Assembly: GCF_030813355.1 (NCBI RefSeq) | Contig: NZ_JAUSUD010000009.1 | Coordinates: forward strand, 100,607-164,606 | Reading direction: 5' to 3' | Source of the DNA: Metabacillus malikii | GTDB taxonomy: Bacteria > Bacillota > Bacilli > Bacillales > Bacillaceae | Length of the DNA: 64,000 bases | Part shown: positions 57,239-64,000 of the stretch, piece by piece | How the letters are laid out: each line of letters starts with the position of its first letter | Numbering within the stretch: the stretch's first letter is position 1 | Position numbers and translations under genes: made by a program | The notes under the pieces: generated by a model | Databases searched by the model: none | Seen by the model: the letters and a program-made list of their open reading frames with translations, nothing else | Told to the model about the DNA's origin: nothing

Positions 57239-59386
57239 ATGAAACAATCTGACTTAACATTTGCACTAGATATTGGCACACGTTCTGTTGTTGGCTTAAT
57301 TTTAAAAGAAGAAAACGGAACATACCATATCATCGATTCAGTTATAAAAGAGCATCAAAAGCGTTCAATGTTAGATGGGCAAATACATGATGTCCTATCG
57401 GTAGCATCTGTTATTACGGCCATTAAAGAAGAGTTGGAAAAAGTGCACGGTCGACTACATAAAGTATGTGTTGCTGCTGCAGGCCGTGCCTTAAAGACAG
57501 AAAGAGCATCGTCTACCTTTAATATTAAAGGAAAGCCGATGTTCCAAAAGGAAGACATCCTTCAGCTCGAGTTAATGGCATTACAAACCGCTCAAAAGCA
57601 AATCGCTGATCTAACAGATACAGAACGGGCACACCATTATGATTGTGTTGGCTATTCTGTTCTCCAATATATGCTCGATGGAGAAGAGATTGGCAGCTTA
57701 ATTGATCAGCAAGGAAATCAAGCATCTGTAGAAATTATTGCCACTTTTCTCCCTAAGGTCGTTGTTGAATCATTATTAGCCGCTTTAAATCGTGCTGACC
57801 TTGAAATGGACGGCTTAACACTAGAGCCAATCGCGGCCATTAATGTGCTAATTCCACCATCGATGCGAAGGTTAAACGTTGCCCTTGTGGACATCGGTGC
57901 AGGTACATCAGATATAGCGATAACCGATTTAGGTACGATTATTTCCTATGGAATGGTTCCGGTCGCAGGAGATGAAATCACCGAAGCCTTCTCAGATGAA
58001 TTTCTGTTAGACTTTCCAAAAGCGGAGGAAGCAAAGCGAAAAATTACGACAAATGAAACCATTACTGTCTCTGATATTCTAGGCTTTGAAACAGAAATAA
58101 CAAGTGAAGAAGCAATTGAAAAAATTTCAAATGCCATTGATAAATTAGCCAACTCGATAAAAGATGAAATTATAAAACTGAACAATGGTCGTTCTCCAAA
58201 AGCGGTCATGTTAGTTGGTGGAGGCAGTTTAACACCTGAACTACCTAAGCGATTAGCAGCATGTTTACAATTACCTAATAATCGAGTTGCTATCCGCGGC
58301 ATTGATGCTATTGAAAATCTGCAATTGGCTGACCATATGAAAAAAGGTCCTGAATTAGTGACACCAATTGGTATTGCTGTTGCGTCAAAGCAAAATCCTA
58401 TCCAGTATATAAGTGCTAAAGTAAATGACCGCGCCGTAAGACTTTTCCAAATGAAATCATTAACAGTCGGCGATTGTATACTCGCATCTGGATTACAGCT
58501 TCATAAGTACTTTGGAAAGCCTGGCTTGGCACTGATGGTAAACGTAAATGGAAACGCAATTACAATACCAGGTGAACAAGGATACCCACCTATTATTAAG
58601 AAAAACAATAAACATGTTTCTATAGAAGATGAGATTCACCACGGAGATATCATCACAATTGAAAAAGGACAAGATGGTAAGTCAAATCAACCAACATTAG
58701 CTTCAATTGTTGATATCGTTCCGACTAAAACAGTAACTGTTAATGGACAATCATACAGCGTTAACCCAACTTTTACAATAAATCAGCAACCTGTGAAAGA
58801 TTTGGATATCTTAATAAATGATCGTGATAATATTACGTGCAGCATTCCAAATACAATTGAAGAACTTTTACAGGAGATACAATTTACTGTATCATTAGCA
58901 AATCTAAAGCCCTTTTCAATTGAAATAGACGGAAAGGTTCACCATTTGCAGACTTTTTCCGCTACATTAAATAAAAATGGTCTCCCTACTACAAAGGATG
59001 CGAAGCTTGAAGATGGTGATGTTCTATTTGTTCATGAAACGAAGGCACCTACATTAAATGAACTTATCAATGAAACTACTTTTACAGTCTCACAATCGAT
59101 ACCGGTTATCTTTAACGGAGAATCAATTACTCTCGAGAGACCTGTAACAGAGTTCTTTCGAAACGGAGATAAACTCGAACTTACGAGTATGATAAAAAAT
59201 GGGGATAAATTGACTACGACACAAAAAGAGATTCAGCCATTTATATATCAGGACATCTTTACAGTTATTGATATTGATATCCCCTCATCAGGAAACAATC
59301 AATTTCAACTTTTAAAAAATGGCGAACAGTCAAATTTTCAGGATCCATTAGCCCCTGGTGATGAATTGTCTTTTAAGTGGTTATAG
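57239..59386 (+). CDS. FtsA-like actin-fold ATPase with C-terminal repeat domains
   Basis: The 715-residue protein has the actin-like ATPase motifs of FtsA/PilM: FALDIGTRSVVGLIL at the N-terminus, VALVDIGAGTSDIAI near 220, and AVMLVGGGSLTPELPKRLA near 325. After about residue 400 it lacks the short FtsA amphipathic tail. It instead carries three to four repeated beta-rich units, each with a GD-x-[IL] turn (IHHGDIITI, LEDGDVLFV, IKNGDKLTT, LAPGDELSF), resembling ubiquitin-like or SLBB folds. It is not the division FtsA, which lies beside ftsZ. A role in envelope or pilus-like assembly is possible; function unknown. Confidence 0.8.
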   Translation: MKQSDLTFALDIGTRSVVGLILKEENGTYHIIDSVIKEHQKRSMLDGQIHDVLSVASVITAIKEELEKVHGRLHKVCVAAAGRALKTERASSTFNIKGKPMFQKEDILQLELMALQTAQKQIADLTDTERAHHYDCVGYSVLQYMLDGEEIGSLIDQQGNQASVEIIATFLPKVVVESLLAALNRADLEMDGLTLEPIAAINVLIPPSMRRLNVALVDIGAGTSDIAITDLGTIISYGMVPVAGDEITEAFSDEFLLDFPKAEEAKRKITTNETITVSDILGFETEITSEEAIEKISNAIDKLANSIKDEIIKLNNGRSPKAVMLVGGGSLTPELPKRLAACLQLPNNRVAIRGIDAIENLQLADHMKKGPELVTPIGIAVASKQNPIQYISAKVNDRAVRLFQMKSLTVGDCILASGLQLHKYFGKPGLALMVNVNGNAITIPGEQGYPPIIKKNNKHVSIEDEIHHGDIITIEKGQDGKSNQPTLASIVDIVPTKTVTVNGQSYSVNPTFTINQQPVKDLDILINDRDNITCSIPNTIEELLQEIQFTVSLANLKPFSIEIDGKVHHLQTFSATLNKNGLPTTKDAKLEDGDVLFVHETKAPTLNELINETTFTVSQSIPVIFNGESITLERPVTEFFRNGDKLELTSMIKNGDKLTTTQKEIQPFIYQDIFTVIDIDIPSSGNNQFQLLKNGEQSNFQDPLAPGDELSFKWL

Positions 59387-59411
59387 CCATGCTGAAAGGT
59401 AGATTCAGATA

Positions 59412-59891
59412 ATGAATATTACAGACAAAATATATGCTGAAAAAGTGCTAAAGCATCTCTTCATCGGTGCACAACTTGATGGAGTGCAGTTTGGTATGTC
59501 TCCTGCTACAATCAAAGTATATTTTACACATTATAAGGATGTAGTTGATTATGGAGGACAATTATATCTTACTATTGAATCGAAATGGTGTTTATTCGAT
59601 AAGAGACCTATGAAATTTCCTAAAAGTGCAGAAGAAATTGAACATTATTCTGAAGAAGAGGAATATCGGAGAATTTTTCAATGTAGACGACAAAAAGTGA
59701 TAAATATCGAATTGGCAGAGAACACGCCACATTTATTAATTACATTGGAAAATGGTTATGAACTGTTTGTAAACGGTGTTCATGACATGTACGAGTGTTG
59801 GCAAGCTGGTGTTGAATTCGATGAAGAAACTTGGCTTATTGTTGCTACTCCAGGTAATGATATTGCGATATGGGCACCTGAAAGATTTTGA
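59412..59891 (+). CDS. hypothetical protein following the FtsA-like gene
   Basis: A 159-residue acidic protein, probably cytoplasmic, which I do not recognise. It starts MNITDKIYAEKVLKHLF and has alternating hydrophobic and polar residues suggesting a beta-rich fold. It ends GNDIAIWAPERF. The ATG has AAAGGTAGATTC upstream and lies 25 bp after the FtsA-like stop, so the genes are probably co-transcribed and end at a shared terminator. Confidence 0.7.
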   Translation: MNITDKIYAEKVLKHLFIGAQLDGVQFGMSPATIKVYFTHYKDVVDYGGQLYLTIESKWCLFDKRPMKFPKSAEEIEHYSEEEEYRRIFQCRRQKVINIELAENTPHLLITLENGYELFVNGVHDMYECWQAGVEFDEETWLIVATPGNDIAIWAPERF

Positions 59892-59897
59892 GCACAT

Positions 59898-59930
59898 AAA
59901 AAGCTGGTGGAATCTATCCATCAGCTTTTT
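59898..59930. terminator. bidirectional terminator before brxC
   Basis: AAAAAGCTGGTGG and CCATCAGCTTTTT arms (13 bp, one G-U) with a 7-nt loop lie between two convergent transcription units. Confidence 0.88.
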
Positions 59931-59962
59931 TAGCATTACACTTTTTAAAAAAGAATTTTCCT

Positions 59963-60295
59963 TTATTTCCCAAGCACTTCTGCTTCTAATGCCTGTTTTG
60001 TAATCTTATGGTGTGATGTATTCCAGATTACATTACTCCCTTTAAACAGGAGCGCTTGTGGTGATTCATGTTTAATACCATATGTTTCAGCGATATAGTC
60101 GGAAAGCGGTCGAGCTTCCTGCACATGAAGGAAATAACAAGGATAGTCCCCATTTGCTTCTGAAAAAGATTCAAATTCAGCAAATGCTGCCTGACTAATT
60201 GGACACGTTAAACTGTTTTTGACGAATAAAAATGTGTCATGCTTATCTAGTAATTGTTGAAACTCCTCTTTCGTACCGATTAATGTTTTACTCAT
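59963..60295 (-). CDS. brxC: monothiol bacilliredoxin BrxC (YtxJ)
   Basis: BrxC is a thioredoxin-like protein that removes bacillithiol from mixed disulfides. The 110-residue chain has a single active cysteine, C31, in LTCPIS, where thioredoxins have CxxC. It is the last gene of the ytxGHJ stress operon. The start ATG has TAGGGGGATTAG upstream, a moderate site. Confidence 0.9.
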   Translation of the reverse strand: MSKTLIGTKEEFQQLLDKHDTFLFVKNSLTCPISQAAFAEFESFSEANGDYPCYFLHVQEARPLSDYIAETYGIKHESPQALLFKGSNVIWNTSHHKITKQALEAEVLGK

Positions 60296-60319
60296 CTAAT
60301 CCCCCTAATGATTTGCCAT

Positions 60320-60760
60320 TTAAGCTTTCGTTTGCTCAGTTACTGTAGCTTCACTATTTTCTGATTCCTTATGATTATTACTACCTGCGCCAGAATCACT
60401 TTGACCCGCATCTTCACTTATTTCTTTTAACGCATCGCCTACAATTGATTCAATTGTTTGATCTTGCTGTCCACCTGAATTTTTCGTAATATCCTTAACC
60501 TTGTCCATAATTTGGGACGATTGTTCTGTAACTACTTGTGACAGTGATGCAGACTTTTCCTTTGCGATATTCACGAATTCAGAGCCTTTTTCAATTAGTT
60601 CTTCCTTCGAAATTTTTCCAGTCTGCTCTTTAAGCTTTGAAGCCTGTTGTCCTAAATCATCTCGTATTTCTCGACCAGATTTCGGTGCGAGCATAAGTGC
60701 AGCTGCAGCACCGATTAACCCTCCGATAATTGAACCGACCATAAAATCACGATTACTCAT
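60320..60760 (-). CDS. ytxH: YtxH general stress membrane protein
   Basis: A 146-residue protein of the YtxH family with an N-terminal hydrophobic glycine-zipper segment ([21 protein letters not shown]) directly followed by [10 protein letters not shown], the family signature. A helical charged region and an acidic S/N/E-rich tail come next. Two ATGs are close together; the one at 60760 is 9 nt from GGAGG and is preferred over 60766 at 3 nt. The start overlaps the ytxG stop. Confidence 0.88.
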   Translation of the reverse strand: MSNRDFMVGSIIGGLIGAAAALMLAPKSGREIRDDLGQQASKLKEQTGKISKEELIEKGSEFVNIAKEKSASLSQVVTEQSSQIMDKVKDITKNSGGQQDQTIESIVGDALKEISEDAGQSDSGAGSNNHKESENSEATVTEQTKA

Positions 60761-61214
60761 GTTCATTTGCCTCCTTAAAAGAATGTTCTCTTCTTTGTTT
60801 TATTTCCTTTTTATGTTTCCATCTTGACCAAATTTCTATGGCGGCATTACTCCATTGCGCAACTTGATTTACCTTGTCTTGATTTTGTTCTAAATTTGTC
60901 GTAACAGATGTTGTTACGTTCCTAACAGAATGATTTAACTGCTGAATTGTTGTCCCGATATCCTGCACGGAATCAACGACTGAATTCAATTTTTCAGACT
61001 TCTGCCTAATATCATCTGCAAGAATATTTGTTTTATGTAACAGTTGTGTTGTTTCAAGGGTAACTCCTGACATTTGCTTTTCAAGCCCCTCTAATGTATT
61101 TGCTACATTCGTTAATGTCCCTTGTAATGCTTTTAAAGTTTTTGAAACGTAAACAACTAAAATTGTAAACGCAATGGCGATTAATGCCACACTTAAGTAT
61201 AAAATAATAATCAA
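60753..61214 (-). CDS. ytxG: YtxG, DUF948 stress protein
   Basis: A 153-residue protein with an N-terminal transmembrane helix (about 2-24) and a long amphipathic helix rich in T, Q, V and N, typical of DUF948. I chose the TTG at 61214, which has AGGAGGTG 5 nt upstream, giving a start [14 protein letters not shown]; upstream in-frame codons lie before the transcription start. First gene of ytxGHJ, a known SigB-controlled operon in B. subtilis, and a SigB-type promoter is visible. Confidence 0.87.
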   Translation of the reverse strand: MIIILYLSVALIAIAFTILVVYVSKTLKALQGTLTNVANTLEGLEKQMSGVTLETTQLLHKTNILADDIRQKSEKLNSVVDSVQDIGTTIQQLNHSVRNVTTSVTTNLEQNQDKVNQVAQWSNAAIEIWSRWKHKKEIKQRREHSFKEANEHE

Positions 61215-61240
61215 TGTTACACCTCCTATGTATCTGATCA

Positions 61241-61265
61241 ATACCCTTCTTCCCTTATTATAAAC
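61241..61265 (-). promoter_or_regulatory. SigB-type promoter of ytxGHJ
   Basis: On the minus strand GTTTAT (61260-61265) and GGGTAT (61241-61246) are separated by 13 bp, one mismatch from the SigB consensus GTTTAA-N12-15-GGGTAT. It lies close before the ytxG ribosome site. Confidence 0.75.
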
Positions 61266-61490
61266 ATAAACTGCCAAAAATTGCGAAAGTCTTCGCCAAG
61301 ATTATGCGGTTCCTTGTAATTTTTTTGAGATCATCATCAAGAAGTTATTCTCATAAAGCATATTATAGGTTTCTTTTCTAGGAATCGGGTAAAATATACA
61401 GAGTAAAAACATACTTATGAAAGGCTCCCTTATTTTTACTGTTAAAAGTAGTAGTACATAGCCTTACGTTAAGTCTGAGGAGGAATACAT

Positions 61491-62606
61491 ATGAGAGATC
61501 AACGAATCGACATATTAGCCAAAAATTTAATTCAATATTCTGTTCGACTACAAAAGGGTGAAAAGGTATTAATTGAAAACTTTGGTCTGCAAAAGGAATT
61601 AGTGACAGCCTTAGTAAGGGAAGCATATGCTGTCGGCGGATATCCATTTGTATCATTAAAAGATAACGAAGTAGACCGTCAATTATTACTTGGTGCTAAG
61701 GAGGAACAATATCAGCTTATTGCTAATTTTGAAGCAGAAGTGATGAGAAACATGGATGCATATATAGGGCTGCGCTCAGGCAATAACATCAATGAATTTG
61801 CTGATGTACCAGACGAAAAGTTAAAATTGCAAGGAAGTACGATCGGCAAAAAAGTCCATAGGGAAATTCGCGTTCCAAAAACAAAATGGGTTGTGCTTCG
61901 TTACCCAACTTCATCAATGGCCCAGCTTGCAAAAATGAGCACCGAACAATTTGAGGATTTTTACTTTGATGTCTGTAACCTTGACTACAGCAAAATGGAC
62001 AAAGCAATGGACCCGTTAGTTGAGCTAATGAACAAAACCGATAAAGTTCGCTTAACAGGAGAAGGTACAGACTTAACTTTCTCAATTAAAGATATTCCTG
62101 CAATTAAATGTTCCGGACAAATGAATATTCCTGACGGAGAAGTCTATACTGCACCTGTAAAGGATTCTGTTAACGGAACGATTTCCTATAATACCCCTTC
62201 TCCGTACAATGGATTTACTTTTGAAAATGTCAAACTAACATTCAAAGACGGAAAAATTATAGAAGCAACAGCGAATGATACAGAAAGAATCAATAAAATC
62301 TTTGACACTGATGAAGGAGCAAGATTTATTGGTGAATTTGCAATTGGTGTCAATCCATACATTCTCCACCCAATGCAAGATATCCTATTTGATGAAAAAA
62401 TTGCAGGCAGCTTCCACTTTACACCAGGTCAAGCTTATGACGATGCATACAACGGCAATAACTCAAATATCCATTGGGATATGGTCATGATTCAACGCCC
62501 AGAATACGGCGGCGGTGAAATTTACTTCGATGACGTTCTTATTCGCAAGGATGGACAATTTGTCATTCCTGAGCTTGAAGCATTGAACAGTGAGAATTTG
62601 AAATAA
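61491..62606 (+). CDS. aminopeptidase, M29 (thermophilic aminopeptidase) family
   Basis: A cytoplasmic metallo-aminopeptidase of 371 residues that removes N-terminal residues from peptides. The M29-type core is visible: TGEGTDLTFSI, then CSGQMNIPDGEVYTAPVKDSVNG with a metal glutamate, the FIGEFAIGVNP segment, and FHFTPGQAYDDA with HWDMVMI near the end. It is shorter than the usual 410 residues because the N-terminal domain is compact. The ATG has GAGGAGGAAT upstream. It is divergent from ytxG and is followed by array D. Confidence 0.85.
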   Translation: MRDQRIDILAKNLIQYSVRLQKGEKVLIENFGLQKELVTALVREAYAVGGYPFVSLKDNEVDRQLLLGAKEEQYQLIANFEAEVMRNMDAYIGLRSGNNINEFADVPDEKLKLQGSTIGKKVHREIRVPKTKWVVLRYPTSSMAQLAKMSTEQFEDFYFDVCNLDYSKMDKAMDPLVELMNKTDKVRLTGEGTDLTFSIKDIPAIKCSGQMNIPDGEVYTAPVKDSVNGTISYNTPSPYNGFTFENVKLTFKDGKIIEATANDTERINKIFDTDEGARFIGEFAIGVNPYILHPMQDILFDEKIAGSFHFTPGQAYDDAYNGNNSNIHWDMVMIQRPEYGGGEIYFDDVLIRKDGQFVIPELEALNSENLK

Positions 62607-62620
62607 TATAAGCACTTTTT

Positions 62621-62656
62621 AAAGCAAGTGAGGAGGATACTTCACTTGCTTTTTTA
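62621..62656 (+). terminator. aminopeptidase gene terminator
   Basis: AAAGCAAGTGA/TTCACTTGCTTT arms with a 9-nt loop are followed by TTTT on the plus strand. Confidence 0.85.
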
Positions 62657-62919
62657 GTTTGTGTTGGTGAATGTTTAAGTTTGAAGAGCAAAGCAACTTT
62701 TGGACAAGGATTGGGTAGGTGTATCTTAAGTAGTTTATGACGGAGAAACTTATTGAGTTTTACGATTCTTTAGACATTGTATTTACTTTTATATCACATT
62801 GGCTATTTTGGTGGTAGTTATCTTACATTTGGATTTCTTCTAGTTTGTTTGAGGTCTTACTTCTATTTGCATATCTTGCTATGCAGGATATTTCTTACTG
62901 TTTCTTCACATTTTTTGGT

Positions 62920-63611
62920 CTTCATTCCTCATGAATGACATTTCTTGCTATTTCATCAAGCATTTTGGACTTCATACCTTTTATGAGGACCATTTCCGCT
63001 CTTTCTTTCTCTCATTTTGGTCTTCACACCCTTTATGAAGACCATTTCCGATCTTTAGTTCTCTCGTTTTGGTCTTCATTCCTTTATGAAGACCATTTCC
63101 GACCCTTAGTTCTTTCATTTTGGTCTTCACACCCTTTATGAAGACCATTTCCGACCCTTAGTTCTTTCATTTTGGTCTTCACACCCTTTATGAAGACCAT
63201 TTCCGACCTTTAGTTCTTTCATTTTGGTCTTCACACCCTTTATGAAGACCATTTCCGCTCTTTGGTTCTCTCGTTTTGGTCTTCATATCCTTTATGAAGA
63301 ACATTTCCGACCTTTAGTTCTCTTATTTTGGTCTTCATATCCTTTATGAAGACCATTTCTGACCTTTGGTTCTCTCATTTTGGTCTTCATACCCTTTATG
63401 AAGAACATTTCCGATCTTTATTTCTCTCATTTTGGTCTTCATATATTCATACCCTTTATGAAGAACAATTCCGCTCTTTGGTTCTCTCATTTTGGTCTTC
63501 ATACCTTTTATGAAGAACAATTTCAATCTTTATTTCTCTCATTTTGGCCTTCATACCCTTTATGAAGACCATTTCCGCACTTTCTTCCTCTCTTTTTGGT
63601 CTTCATCCCCC
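62920..63611. repeat. tandem 52-bp hairpin array D (13 units)
   Basis: ATGA of the stem occurs at 62931, 62983, 63035, 63086, 63138, 63190, 63242, 63294, 63346, 63398, 63458, 63510 and 63562. Spacing is 52 bp except one 51 and one 60, the latter from an 8-bp insertion. The unit is TATGAAGACCATTTCCGACC, then TTTAGTTCTCTCATTTTGGT and CTTCATACCCTT, with a 9-bp stem GGTCTTCAT/ATGAAGACC. A half unit ends the array near 63605. It follows the aminopeptidase terminator. First units are the most decayed. Open frames inside it are periodic artefacts. Confidence 0.96.
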
Positions 63612-63724
63612 TAGCCTTAGTCACATTTTACACCTAGAAGTTTTCAATTATAGTAACGGCTATAGACTCATGTAAACCCGAACAGCAACTCTTTTTAAAT
63701 TGAATTGAAGTGCCGATCTATAAG

Positions 63725-63921
63725 TCACACATGCACATCCCGATTATTAAAAAATAAATAGGCAATGAAAAAGAACGAACTAAGATGAACGAGAATGTTG
63801 ATAATCGAAAACGTTAATGACATTCCATGAAACATCGGTTCTCCTAGGAAGTATGGCATTAAATTAGTGTTTGCAAAAAGCAAATATTTACCTGCTTCGT
63901 ATTGGTGTAATCGAGCACATT
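63725..63921 (-). pseudogene. possible C-terminal fragment of a membrane protein
   Basis: A minus-strand frame open from 63921 to a TGA at 63725 encodes HQYEAGKYLLFANTNLMPY, then FLGEPMFHGMSLTFSI and a hydrophobic stretch ending FFNNRDVHV. It has one clear membrane helix. A stop codon lies just upstream, inside the 63914-63975 hairpin. It is either a short membrane protein starting at an internal TTG or ATG, or the tail of a broken gene. I do not recognise the family. Confidence 0.3.
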
Positions 63922-63975
63922 ATTCCAGATACTTGTTTTCACATTAATCCAGGAGAAAATCTGAAATAATGTGCT
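63914..63975. repeat. long inverted repeat near the right edge
   Basis: AGCACATTATTCCAGAT and ATCTGAAATAATGTGCT pair over 17 bp with one mismatch around a 28-nt loop. On the plus strand ACTTTTTCC follows, so it might end plus-strand transcription; it could also be an inserted palindrome that interrupts the frame described at 63725-63921. Confidence 0.5.
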
Positions 63976-64000
63976 ACTTTTTCCACTATATTTCGGAATG

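Noticed and set aside
57239..59386. Calling this gene the cell-division ftsA
   Set aside because: Length, C-terminal repeats and the absence of ftsZ next to it argue for a paralogue.
62935..63565. Several short open frames on both strands within array D
   Set aside because: They are periodic by-products of the repeat, restart with each unit and have no ribosome site.
23613..63611. The 52-bp arrays as CRISPR arrays
   Set aside because: The filler between hairpins is nearly identical from unit to unit within an array, whereas CRISPR spacers are unique. No cas genes are present in the window.

Overview
The window is a conserved block of a low-GC, endospore-forming Bacillaceae chromosome. Gene order follows the Bacillus subtilis pfkA-to-ytxG segment almost gene for gene: pfkA, accA, accD, ytsJ, dnaE, ytrH/ytrI, nrnA, ytpI, ytoI, ald, argH/argG, moaB, ackA, ytxK, tpx, ytfJ/ytfI, yteJ, sppA, NAD kinase, SASP, thiI, nifZ, ezrA, hisJ, refZ, ytsP, dgcP, rpsD, tyrS, acsA, acuABC, ccpA, aroA, brxC/ytxH/ytxG. 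Sporulation genes (a SASP, GerW-type YtfJ, YtrH/YtrI, RefZ) and a bacillithiol-linked BrxC support a spore-former. The genus cannot be fixed by reading alone. No rRNA, tRNA, phage, intact insertion sequence or cas gene was seen.

Layout. 0-8.6 kb: glycolysis, malonyl-CoA synthesis, malic enzyme and the lagging-strand polymerase, with a GntR/FadR-type regulator and a strong palindromic operator in front of the malic enzyme gene. 8.6-15.3 kb: sporulation membrane genes, NrnA, YtoI and alanine dehydrogenase, whose 3' end abuts a remnant of ytkL. 15.3-22 kb: argGH with ArgR-type boxes, moaB with an EcsC-like gene, and ackA. 22-34.5 kb: ytxK, tpx, sporulation and envelope genes, NAD kinase, an acyl-CoA synthetase, a SASP gene with a SigG-type promoter, and the thiI-nifZ tRNA-thiolation pair. 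34.5-46.7 kb: ezrA, hisJ, refZ with a palindromic RefZ-type site, a free-methionine-sulfoxide reductase, a diguanylate cyclase, rpsD with a structured leader, a Bmr-like efflux pump with its MerR regulator, and tyrS behind a T-box. 46.9-62.6 kb: a class A PBP, acsA divergent from acuABC, ccpA, aroA, an FtsA-like ATPase of unknown role, the stress operon ytxGHJ with a SigB-type promoter, and an M29-type aminopeptidase.

Functional links. acsA, acuABC, ackA and ccpA form an acetate/carbon-overflow neighbourhood. NifZ supplies sulfur to ThiI. AccAD and YtsJ supply malonyl-CoA and NADPH for lipid synthesis.

The most unusual content is non-coding. Four separate intergenic tandem arrays (about 23.6, 31.0, 44.6 and 62.9 kb) all have a 52-bp period and the same hairpin core (CTTCAT, 6-7 nt, ATGAAG), although the rest of the unit differs between arrays. 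52 bp is almost exactly five helical turns. A second, interspersed family of decayed MITE-like elements sits in at least five other intergenic gaps.
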